Shown here piece after piece: positions 12,760 through 21,028 of a stretch of 21,547 nt of DNA. Positions within the stretch are counted from its first letter, which is position 1; every line of letters starts with the position of its first letter. The stretch comes from an uncultured Erysipelotrichaceae bacterium. GTDB taxonomy: Bacteria > Bacillota_I > Bacilli_A > Erysipelotrichales > Erysipelotrichaceae. A program made the position numbers and the translations under genes. The stretch covers positions 1 to 21,547 of the forward strand of contig CAMOOA010000008.1 in NCBI GenBank assembly GCA_946621045.1, given 5' to 3'. Below the pieces are notes generated by a model. It ran no database searches. It was given only the letters and a program-made list of their open reading frames with translations, and was not told the origin of the DNA.

Positions 12760-14484
12760 ATGACAAACCAAGCAAAGCCCAAACGGAAAAAGAGCATTAA
12801 CCGGAGAATGTACTATCTGATCGCACTGCTGGTCTTTTTTTCAGTGCTGTTCAGTGTTGCGAATTCCACTGCGCATCAGTTCAATGAGGAAGAAAAGCGT
12901 TTCAGTGAAAAGAATGAACAGATCGCGGAAGCGACAGCCGGCTATTTTCAGGATGAGCGGCTTTCCCGAATGGCCCATCTGGTGCTGAGCCCGGAGTATA
13001 CGGCTCTGCGTGAACGGACTGCGTGGGGGAAGGACCGTACGGAACTGGATGCGGTCATAGAATCAAACGGCCTTGAGGAGTTCGAATACCGTGTGAGAAC
13101 CATACTTACCCGCATGCAGGATGTTTTTGACATTGACAGCACGTATATCTCCGCCTGTGATGATAATGCATGCTATTTTGTGCTCGGGCCGAGAGACTAC
13201 GGACTTCTGGAGGGAGAAAAACTGCCGTACTCCCTGACAGCGGAACAGGCTGACAGCGGAAAAACCGTGAATCTCAGCTATACGGAATTTGTGGAACCGG
13301 GCACCTACGGTTCAAACCGGACCTTTTATCACAACAATGTCTCGGTTTCCCCGATCGGAGAACGGGACGGAGAATTCACCTACTGGATGACCAGCGAAAG
13401 CGATTTCGTTCTGTTCCTCCAGGAAGAATGGAATCATCTTCTGCGGGTCATTCTGTTTATGATTGCGGAAACGATCGTCTTTGCGCTGATCGGGGTTGCG
13501 GTCATGCGGAAACAGCTGACGCAGCCGATTATTCATATCAAGGACAATGCGGAGAAATTCACGACCGAGAACTCCGCGACCCAGTCCGCAAAACCGGAGG
13601 ATCCGGGAATCCGTTCGAATGACGAACTGGAAGATCTGAGCCAGTCGCTGTATCACCTAGAGGAAAATGTTTCGCAGACGCAGGGCGAACTGAAGAAAAT
13701 CTCGGAGGAGCGAGGCAAACTGCATGCAGAACTTTCAATTGCGACGGAAATACAGCAGGGTGTTCTGCCGAAGGAATTTCCGAAGACAGACAGATATGAA
13801 CTCTTTGCGCTGATGAATCCTGCCCGGGAAGTCGGCGGAGACTTCTATGATTTCTTCCTGCTGGATGAAGACAATCTGTGTCTTGTGATCGGAGACGTAT
13901 CGGACAAGGGAATTCCGGCGGCGCTGTTCATGATGACCTCAAAGACGATGCTGAAGGCGCATGCCCTCAGTTCCCGCAATCCTGCGGAAACTCTGGCGGC
14001 CGTAAACCGTACGCTCTGCGATGCCAACCCTGCAGATATGTTTGTGACGGTATGGATGGGAATCCTGAATCTGAAGACCGGACTTCTGACGGCGGCCAAC
14101 GGCGGCCATGAGTATCCGATGTTTCAGCTTGGAGAGAAGCCGTTTGAAGTGATGGAGGATCCGCACGGTCTGGTGCTCGGACCGATTCCGACATCGAAGT
14201 ATCAAAACTATGAAGTTCAGCTTCATGCGGGCGACCGTCTGTTTGTCTACAGTGACGGTGCGACAGATGCGGTCAATACAGAGGTGAAGGATTTCGGACT
14301 GGAACGGCTTCACCAGACGGTTGTGGAGGCGTCCGCAGCGCCCGGCGCCTCGGAAATGACCAGAATCATCCGGCAGAAGCTCGACGACTATTCGGCCGGT
14401 GCCGACCAGTTTGACGATATCACGCTGCTGACCCTGAATTATTACGGTCAGCCAGAGGACGCAAAGGGAGCGGAATCTGTATGA
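12760..14484 (+). CDS. Membrane-bound RsbU/SpoIIE-type PP2C serine phosphatase
   Basis: A 574-residue sensor phosphatase. After a basic N-terminus comes helix TM1 (18-36), an extracellular domain of about 190 residues (38-226, probably Cache-like), TM2 (228-249), a HAMP-like linker (250-305), a coiled coil, and a PP2C/SpoIIE domain (about 325-560). Metal-binding aspartates are visible in GGDFYD (361, 364), GDVSDKG (379), SDGATDA (499) and DQFDDIT (552/553). The catalytic fold appears intact. Relatives dephosphorylate STAS anti-sigma-factor antagonists, but no STAS or anti-sigma gene is seen here. The start at 12760 is chosen because upstream codons run back into the preceding terminator; it appears leaderless. 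It overlaps the next gene by ATGA. The ligand of the outer domain is unknown. Confidence 0.92.
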   Translation: MTNQAKPKRKKSINRRMYYLIALLVFFSVLFSVANSTAHQFNEEEKRFSEKNEQIAEATAGYFQDERLSRMAHLVLSPEYTALRERTAWGKDRTELDAVIESNGLEEFEYRVRTILTRMQDVFDIDSTYISACDDNACYFVLGPRDYGLLEGEKLPYSLTAEQADSGKTVNLSYTEFVEPGTYGSNRTFYHNNVSVSPIGERDGEFTYWMTSESDFVLFLQEEWNHLLRVILFMIAETIVFALIGVAVMRKQLTQPIIHIKDNAEKFTTENSATQSAKPEDPGIRSNDELEDLSQSLYHLEENVSQTQGELKKISEERGKLHAELSIATEIQQGVLPKEFPKTDRYELFALMNPAREVGGDFYDFFLLDEDNLCLVIGDVSDKGIPAALFMMTSKTMLKAHALSSRNPAETLAAVNRTLCDANPADMFVTVWMGILNLKTGLLTAANGGHEYPMFQLGEKPFEVMEDPHGLVLGPIPTSKYQNYEVQLHAGDRLFVYSDGATDAVNTEVKDFGLERLHQTVVEASAAPGASEMTRIIRQKLDDYSAGADQFDDITLLTLNYYGQPEDAKGAESV

Positions 14485-16190
14485 GCGGAAACACAGCTGA
14501 AATTCGAATTCTTGCGACAAGCGATCTTCACGGAAAAATGGTTCCGTGGAATTATGCCATCAATCAGGAACAGCCCAACGGCAGTATGGCGCAGCTTTCA
14601 AACGCGCTGAAGGCATACCGCACGGAACATACCGTCTATGTTGACGCAGGTGATCTGATTCAGGACAACTCCGCCGACCTGTTTCTGAATGATCCGGTTC
14701 ATCCGATGGTGCTGGCGCTGAACCGGCTTGGATGCGACATCTGGGTAACCGGTAATCATGAATATGATTTCGGGATGGATACCGTGCGGAAGACCATTGC
14801 GGATCTTAATGCGCTGACCCTCACCGGAAATGTATTTCTGCCGGATGGCTCACCGCTGGCGCCGGGGTATGCGATTATCGAACGCGGCGGAATCAGAATT
14901 GCCGTCATCGGAATGGTTTCCCATAACATCAAACGCTGGGATGAACAGAAACTTTCGGACTGTGCTGTTACGGATATGCTTGAGGAAACACGGAAGATCA
15001 TAGATTCCATACAGGGATCCTATGATGTGCTGATCGGTGTGTATCATGCCGGCATCAGTAATGAATGCAGCGTACCGAATACCGGCGTGACGGATATCTG
15101 TAATGCATGTCCGGTATTTGATCTGGTGATTTCTTCCCATGAACATATCCGGATTCCGGAAATGTATATCAATAACGTGCTTGTGGTTCAGAATGCGGCA
15201 TATGCGGAGACCATGTCGGTGATTGATCTCTCGTTTGAAAGAAAAGACGATGCATGGAAGCTCTGCGGCCGCAGTGCAAGAAGTATTAACGTCGGGGATT
15301 ATCCGGCCGATCCGGAAATAATGGAGCTGATGCGGCCGTATCATGAACGCGCCCTGAAGGATGCGGAGATCGTAATCGGAGAACTGCACACGGGTCCGCT
15401 TGCGGAAGCGCCGGAAGTGAACGGTGTTCCCCGGGCACTGCTGGAAGATACGGCATTGATTGACCTGATCAACCGGGTTCAGATTCATTATTCCCAGGCG
15501 GATATTTCCGCGACGCCGTTGTGTTCTCATCTCGAGGCATTTTTTCCCGAGGGACCGATCCGCAAATGCGATACGGCACGGATGTACCGGTTCCCGAACA
15601 TGCTGTATAAGCTTTTAATGACCGGAAAGCAGCTTCGCACGTATATGGAATACTGTGCGCGGTTCTATAACACTTTTCAGCCGGGCGATCTTACGATCTC
15701 GTTCAATCCGTCCGTCAAGTATTACATGAACATGATCTTTTCCGGTGTGAATTATGAAATCAATATTGCGAATGAGCCCGGTGCGCGGATTGAGCATCTG
15801 ACATGGCCGGACGGGACGCCCATAAAGGACAGCGACCGCTTCACGATTGCTGTGAATGACTACTGTGCCGGCAGTTTTCTGCTGAATTACGGTGTTGTCT
15901 TTCACGAAGGGGAAGAACTGCCCGTACTGGAGGAAATGGATATCCGCAGTGATATCGGCGGCATTCGTGAACTGATCGGTGACTACATCCGCAATGTGGA
16001 AAACGGAATTCTGACGCCGCTGAAAAATAACAACTGGAAGCTGACCGGTATTGACTGGGATGAGAAAGCACATGAAGATGCCGTCCGTCTTGTCAATGAC
16101 GGTATCCTGACACTTCCGAGTACAGAAGACGGCGCAAGAAACATCAGATTCAGACAATCAGAACAGGAGTTTTCAGATGAAAACAATTAA
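14481..16190 (+). CDS. CpdB-like metallophosphoesterase/nucleotidase without signal peptide
   Basis: A 569-residue two-domain enzyme of the UshA/CpdB family. The N-terminal metallophosphoesterase domain has DLHG (15-18), DAGD (55-58), GNHEYDFG (91-98), the VYHAG histidine (189) and SSHEH (218-222), all expected dinuclear metal ligands. The C-terminal domain (about 325-510) resembles 2',3'-cyclic-nucleotide 2'-phosphodiesterases. It has ISATPL instead of NGGxxR, plus YRFPNMLYKLLMTGKQL and a FSGVNYEI segment. Such enzymes hydrolyse 2',3'-cyclic nucleotides and 3'-nucleotides and are normally exported. Here there is no signal peptide or anchor, and the start is fixed by the ATGA overlap and GGGAG (14466-14470), so a cytoplasmic location is predicted. 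It overlaps the next gene by 14 nt. Confidence 0.88.
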   Translation: MSGNTAEIRILATSDLHGKMVPWNYAINQEQPNGSMAQLSNALKAYRTEHTVYVDAGDLIQDNSADLFLNDPVHPMVLALNRLGCDIWVTGNHEYDFGMDTVRKTIADLNALTLTGNVFLPDGSPLAPGYAIIERGGIRIAVIGMVSHNIKRWDEQKLSDCAVTDMLEETRKIIDSIQGSYDVLIGVYHAGISNECSVPNTGVTDICNACPVFDLVISSHEHIRIPEMYINNVLVVQNAAYAETMSVIDLSFERKDDAWKLCGRSARSINVGDYPADPEIMELMRPYHERALKDAEIVIGELHTGPLAEAPEVNGVPRALLEDTALIDLINRVQIHYSQADISATPLCSHLEAFFPEGPIRKCDTARMYRFPNMLYKLLMTGKQLRTYMEYCARFYNTFQPGDLTISFNPSVKYYMNMIFSGVNYEINIANEPGARIEHLTWPDGTPIKDSDRFTIAVNDYCAGSFLLNYGVVFHEGEELPVLEEMDIRSDIGGIRELIGDYIRNVENGILTPLKNNNWKLTGIDWDEKAHEDAVRLVNDGILTLPSTEDGARNIRFRQSEQEFSDENN

Positions 16191-17922
16191 CAGACGATTC
16201 CGCGTCCTGCACGCACTTTCCGCCCTTGCGCTGATGCTCGGCGGATGTGCGGCACCGGTACAGCAGCCGGAAGAACCGGAAGTTACACCGGCTGAGACCG
16301 AAACTGCGGCGCAGGAAACAGCACGGCCGGAAATTGAAAAGACCGGTGATATTGAAGTACTGTTCACCAGTGATATTCACTGCGGACTCCAGCAGGGATT
16401 CGGTGTGGTCGGACTCCAGCAGATCCGGGAGACACTTGAGAAAAAAGGTGTTGAAACACTCCTTGTGGATAACGGAGATGCGATCCAGGGAGAAGCCCTC
16501 GGAACTCTTACAAAAGGAAAAGCGGTCGTCACGATAATGAATGACCTGCATTATGACGCGGCGATTCCCGGAAACCATGAATTTGATTTCGGCATGGAAA
16601 ATTTTCTGGAACTCGCGGAAATGGCAGAGCATCCGTACATCAGCTGTAACTTCAATAAAGGCGGTGAACTTTTGTTTGACCCGTATATCATCAGGGAAGC
16701 CACAGGGAAAAAGATTGCCTTTATCGGTGTCACAACACCGGAAACCCTGATTTCCTCCGATCCGAAATACTTCATGGATGAAAACGGAAACTATATCTAT
16801 GGATTTATGGAAGACGGAGACGGCAGTGCATTCATTGAAACAATTCAGAAAAACGTGGATGAAGTACGCAGTAAAGGAGCGGATTATGTTGTCCTGATGG
16901 CGCATGTCGGAAACGAGGAAACAAGCGCGCCGTATAACTTTCAGACCATTATTGAGCGCACGTCCGGCATCGACGTCATCCTGGATGGTCACAGCCATGA
17001 CACCGACCAGGTGACCATGAACGACAGGGACGGAAATCCGGTCATCCGCAGCGCAGCCGGCACGAAACTGCAGGGAATCGGATATATGCGGATTTCCGGC
17101 GAGGATGGGTCCATAAAATGCGGAATGTATTCCTGGAACAATGATGTTCCGGCGACAGATCTCTTCGGAATCGAGAATGAGGTCAGCGAACCGCTTCAGA
17201 AAATCTATGATGATCTTGAAAAGACGACACAGATTGTGATCGCAAAAACAGATGTTGATCTTGTCATTTATGATCCGGTGAAGAAAAAGGATGACGGAAG
17301 TCCTATGCGTATCGTACGCTCGCAGGAAACCAACCTGGCAGATCTTGCGGCAGACGCAATCCTGCATGAGACCGGCGCGGAGATTGCACTGGTCAACGGC
17401 GGCAGTGTCCGCAGCACCATCAAAACCGGTGACATTACATACGGAGATATAATGGCGGTCATGCCGTTCTCCAACCAGATCTGCGTTTCTGTTCTGACCG
17501 GCCAGCAGATCAAGGACATGCTGGAATGGGGCGCAAAAGCACTGCCGGGAGAGAGCGGCGGATTCCTGCAGGTTGCCGGAATGACCTATGAAATCCAGGC
17601 AGACATTCCTTCTTCCTGCGTGACGGATACAGAAGGGCTGTTTGCGGGGGTGAACGGTGAATACCGCGTCCGAAATATTCTTGTCGGCGGAGAACCGCTG
17701 GATCTGAAGAAAACCTACCGTGTCGCAGGAAATGAGTTCATGATGAAGAGCCATGGCGACGGATTTGCGATGCTGGGGCCGGAAAACGTTGAAATCGATC
17801 AGATCAAGATCGATAATCAGGTGCTGATTGATTACATAAAGGACGAACTTGGCGGAACGGTAGGAAGCGAATACGCAAATCCGTACGGAGAAGGAAGAAT
17901 TACAATCCACGGACTGAACTGA
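16177..17922 (+). CDS. Lipoprotein 5'-nucleotidase (UshA family)
   Basis: A 581-residue surface lipoprotein. The signal peptide ends in a lipobox LGGC with Cys24, followed by a Pro/Glu/Thr-rich spacer (25-55). The metallophosphoesterase domain has SDIH (65-68), DNGD (98-101), GNHEFDFG (132-139), His243 and DGHSH (270-274). The C-terminal 5'-nucleotidase domain has the substrate motif NGGSVR (407-412), GGFLQV with the stacking Phe463, and NEFMMKSHGDGF. All key residues appear intact. It probably removes 5'-phosphates from external nucleotides for nucleoside salvage. No LPxTG sorting signal is seen. AGGAG (16165-16169) sits inside the end of the upstream CpdB-like gene, so translation is coupled. 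Confidence 0.93.
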   Translation: MKTINRRFRVLHALSALALMLGGCAAPVQQPEEPEVTPAETETAAQETARPEIEKTGDIEVLFTSDIHCGLQQGFGVVGLQQIRETLEKKGVETLLVDNGDAIQGEALGTLTKGKAVVTIMNDLHYDAAIPGNHEFDFGMENFLELAEMAEHPYISCNFNKGGELLFDPYIIREATGKKIAFIGVTTPETLISSDPKYFMDENGNYIYGFMEDGDGSAFIETIQKNVDEVRSKGADYVVLMAHVGNEETSAPYNFQTIIERTSGIDVILDGHSHDTDQVTMNDRDGNPVIRSAAGTKLQGIGYMRISGEDGSIKCGMYSWNNDVPATDLFGIENEVSEPLQKIYDDLEKTTQIVIAKTDVDLVIYDPVKKKDDGSPMRIVRSQETNLADLAADAILHETGAEIALVNGGSVRSTIKTGDITYGDIMAVMPFSNQICVSVLTGQQIKDMLEWGAKALPGESGGFLQVAGMTYEIQADIPSSCVTDTEGLFAGVNGEYRVRNILVGGEPLDLKKTYRVAGNEFMMKSHGDGFAMLGPENVEIDQIKIDNQVLIDYIKDELGGTVGSEYANPYGEGRITIHGLN

Positions 17923-17955
17923 AAACTGCGGAAACTGAGAAGGAGGCTGGGATGC

Positions 17956-20919
17956 ATGCGCATGAAAGCAATTGAACTGACGGACGACACCCTGACCATT
18001 ATCAGCACAATCGGTCATTACATGCCGGGCGGTTTCTACATTTACTGTGCGGATGAACAGGGAAGACTGGTTTACGAGAATGATGAGGTGCACCGTATTT
18101 ACGGATGCGCTGACAGCGAAGAGTTTCACGCCCTTACCGGCGGCACATTCCGCGGTATGGTTCATCCCGAAGACTACGAGCGGATCTCACAGTCTGTGAT
18201 CGATCAGATTCGCGATAACAATGACCGCATGGACCATGTCGAGTACCGGATTGTCCGCAAGGACGGGACTGTCCGCTGGGTCGATGACTTCGGGCATTAT
18301 GTGGAGACAAAGCCATGCGGAGCCGTATATGTGGTTTTCATTTCGGATATCACCGAAAAGCACAGGCATCAGGAAACCATGGAAGCGCTGCGGGCTGATG
18401 AATACCGCCGTCTGAGCGAAGAAGTGCAGAGTGCCGCAAAGCTTGCGGACCTCATGGCGTCGGTTGCGTCGCTGCTTTCCAATATGCCGGCGATGAGCTT
18501 CTCCAAGGATGCCGCGACCGGAGTCTATCTGGCATGCAATCAGCCGTTTGCGGAGTATGCAGGCAGGAAGTCGCCGGAAGAGGTCGTCGGGCTGACAGAC
18601 TTTGATATTTTTGATCGTGAAACTGCGGCTCACTTTGTCGAGGATGACCGCAAGGCGCTGTCGATGGATGAACCGTATATCTTCTTTGAGGATGTTCCGG
18701 ATGCGTCCGGAAGTATGATCCGCAACCTTCAGACAACCAAGCTGAAGTTCACGGATGCGGAGGGCAGACTCTGCACGCTCGGAATGTGCGTGGATGTCAC
18801 CGAGATCTCCCGCATGAAGTCTGCCGAGGCAAAACAGCAGGAGATGGAAGAGCGGATCGCCCTGCAGGAAAAACTGATTTCGGAACAGGCTCAGCGGAAA
18901 CGGCAGGACAGCATGATCGTTGCGCTCTCGGCGGATTACCGCAGCGTTTATTATGTAAACCTTGATGAGGATGAAGGCATCTGTTACCTCGCGGACAAAA
19001 ACTTTGAGGAGGCGCCGAATCTCGGAGAGCACTTTGCCTACCTGGAAAACTTCGAAGCCTATTGCCGGAATCATGTGGCGGGACCGTATCAGGAAGGATT
19101 CCTTGAGTTCATCCAGCCCGACCGGATCCGTGCCGAACTGATAAAGCATCCGATCACCGCCTACCGGTTCCTTGAGGTGGGCAGCGGACTGGAACGGTAT
19201 ACGATGCTGCGGATGGCGGGCGTAAGGCATATGGAAGACCGGGATGATCACCGCGTGCATGCGATCGGTGTCGGATTCACGGATATTGATGCCGAGATGC
19301 GGCAGGACATGGCGCAGAAACAGGCGCTCAGCGATGCGCTTTTCACAGCGGAGGAGGCAAATCGTGCCAAGACGGCGTTCCTTTCTAATATGAGCCATGA
19401 GATCCGCACCCCGATGAACGCCATTATCGGACTGAACAGTCTTGCGATGCGCAATGAAACACTGCCGGAAGAGACCCGCACGTATCTGACAAAAATCGGA
19501 GAGAGTGCGCGGCATCTGCTCGGACTGATCAATGACATCCTTGATATGAGCCGGATCGAATCCGGACGCATGACGCTCCGGCATGAGGAGTTCTCCTTCC
19601 GCTCCATGCTTGAACAGATCAATACGATGGTCATGGCGCAGTGTCAGGAAAAGGGGCTGAAATATGAATGTTCCCTGCTGGGCGGCGTCAGCGATTATTA
19701 CATCGGGGATGACATGAAGCTCAAGCAGGTTCTGATCAACATCCTGAGCAACGCGATCAAATTCACGGAAGCGCCGGGAATGGTGAAGATGACGGTGGAA
19801 CGCACTGCGGTATATAAGGACCAGTCCACCCTGAAATTTGTGATCAGCGATACCGGAATCGGCATGGATGCGTCGTTTCTCCCGAAAATATTTGATTCCT
19901 TTACCCAGGAGAACAGCGGCCGCAGCAACACCTACGGCAGCACCGGACTCGGCATGGCGATCACAAAAAATATCGTGACGCTCATGAACGGAACGATATC
20001 CGTGGATTCCGTAAAAGGAGAAGGCACCACATTCACGGTGACGATCTCCCTGCGGAACTGTGAACATCAGGGACCGATGACGAGCTTCATCAATCCGAAG
20101 GACATGCATGTACTGATCGTTGATGACGAGGAAGTCGCGCTTGAACATGCCCATATGGTTCTGGACGAAGTCGGAATCAAGTCGGATACGTGCACTTCCG
20201 GTCCGGAGGCGCTTCAGATGCTTGAGGTCGCGCAGACCAAGCAGAAGCCGTACAATCTTGTGCTGCTTGACTGGAAGATGCCCGAAATGGACGGTCTGGA
20301 AACTGCGCGGCAGATCCGTGCACGCTATGACAACGAGACAACCGTGATCATCCTTACCTCATTCAACTGGGATGAGATCATGGATGAAGCGCTCCATATC
20401 GGTGTGGACAGCTTCCTCGCAAAACCGCTGTTCGCTTCCAATGTTCTGGATGAATTTGAGCGGATCGCACGGAAGAACAATATGAAACTCTTCCGGATAA
20501 AGCAGCGCGCTGACCTGAAGGGGAGGCGCATCCTGCTGGCGGAAGATATCATGATCAATGCGGAGATTATGAAACAGGTCATCATGATGAAGGATGCGGA
20601 AGTGGATCATGCGGAAAACGGAAAGATCGCCGTTGATCTCTTTGCGAAGAGCGCTCCGGGCTATTATGATGCGATTCTGATGGATATCCGCATGCCGGAG
20701 ATGGACGGCCTCGAGGCGACCCGGGCAATCCGGGCAATGGACCGCAGCGATGCCGCAGCCATTCCGATCATCGCGCTGACTGCGAATGCCTTTGATGAAG
20801 ATGTGCAGCGGTCCCTTCAGGCCGGAATCAATGCACACCTGTCCAAACCGGTGGAGCCCGAGTATTTATATCAGGCGCTCGAGGAACTGATTTTTGAGAA
20901 GGATCAGAGGAAGGCGTGA
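17956..20919 (+). CDS. Soluble PAS-rich hybrid histidine kinase with two receiver domains
   Basis: A 987-residue cytoplasmic hybrid kinase with no membrane helix. PAS1 spans about 20-135 (ending ISDITEK), PAS2 about 170-285 (ending VDVTEI), then a coiled coil and a third PAS-like domain about 320-445. The HisKA dimerisation domain carries phosphoacceptor His481 in NMSHEIRTPMN. The ATPase domain has the N-box Asn599, DTGIG (632-636) and GSTGLGMAI (661-669). Receiver 1 has Asp772 in LDWKMPEMDG and Lys823; receiver 2 has acidic Glu863/Asp864, Asp910 in MDIRMPEMDG and Lys964. No HPt or output domain is attached. The start at 17956 is favoured by AGGAGG (17941-17946); a second in-frame ATG at 17962 is farther away. 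It follows the nucleotidase by 33 nt with no terminator, so it is in the same operon. Confidence 0.93.
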   Translation: MRMKAIELTDDTLTIISTIGHYMPGGFYIYCADEQGRLVYENDEVHRIYGCADSEEFHALTGGTFRGMVHPEDYERISQSVIDQIRDNNDRMDHVEYRIVRKDGTVRWVDDFGHYVETKPCGAVYVVFISDITEKHRHQETMEALRADEYRRLSEEVQSAAKLADLMASVASLLSNMPAMSFSKDAATGVYLACNQPFAEYAGRKSPEEVVGLTDFDIFDRETAAHFVEDDRKALSMDEPYIFFEDVPDASGSMIRNLQTTKLKFTDAEGRLCTLGMCVDVTEISRMKSAEAKQQEMEERIALQEKLISEQAQRKRQDSMIVALSADYRSVYYVNLDEDEGICYLADKNFEEAPNLGEHFAYLENFEAYCRNHVAGPYQEGFLEFIQPDRIRAELIKHPITAYRFLEVGSGLERYTMLRMAGVRHMEDRDDHRVHAIGVGFTDIDAEMRQDMAQKQALSDALFTAEEANRAKTAFLSNMSHEIRTPMNAIIGLNSLAMRNETLPEETRTYLTKIGESARHLLGLINDILDMSRIESGRMTLRHEEFSFRSMLEQINTMVMAQCQEKGLKYECSLLGGVSDYYIGDDMKLKQVLINILSNAIKFTEAPGMVKMTVERTAVYKDQSTLKFVISDTGIGMDASFLPKIFDSFTQENSGRSNTYGSTGLGMAITKNIVTLMNGTISVDSVKGEGTTFTVTISLRNCEHQGPMTSFINPKDMHVLIVDDEEVALEHAHMVLDEVGIKSDTCTSGPEALQMLEVAQTKQKPYNLVLLDWKMPEMDGLETARQIRARYDNETTVIILTSFNWDEIMDEALHIGVDSFLAKPLFASNVLDEFERIARKNNMKLFRIKQRADLKGRRILLAEDIMINAEIMKQVIMMKDAEVDHAENGKIAVDLFAKSAPGYYDAILMDIRMPEMDGLEATRAIRAMDRSDAAAIPIIALTANAFDEDVQRSLQAGINAHLSKPVEPEYLYQALEELIFEKDQRKA

Positions 20920-20972
20920 TGCCGGCAGGAACCTGTAGGCTGTGCGGCGGATATGATAAAGTTTTATTGCAG

Positions 20973-20992
20973 GACATCACTGCGCTGATGTC
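20973..20992 (+). terminator. Hairpin after the kinase gene, weak terminator candidate
   Basis: A perfect 7-bp stem GACATCA/TGATGTC with a 6-nt loop, but followed by TTCGTAAT instead of a T-run. It may be a weak or attenuating terminator, and read-through to the DUF885 gene is possible. Confidence 0.35.
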
Positions 20993-21028
20993 TTCGTAAT
21001 AATCTTCGGAATAATAAGGAGGAACACA

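Noticed and set aside
17952..17962. Alternative kinase starts at 17952 and 17962
   Set aside because: 17952 is out of frame; 17962 is 15 nt from the AGGAGG site, too far compared with 17956.
16150..18165. 671-residue open frame on the minus strand
   Set aside because: It lies exactly opposite the well-supported nucleotidase and kinase genes; its translation is low in complexity of motifs, rich in His/Cys/Phe and has no domain, typical of an antisense shadow in GC-rich codon usage.
18187..20154. 655-residue open frame on the minus strand
   Set aside because: Antisense to the hybrid kinase, whose motifs are all intact; no ribosome site and no recognisable domain.
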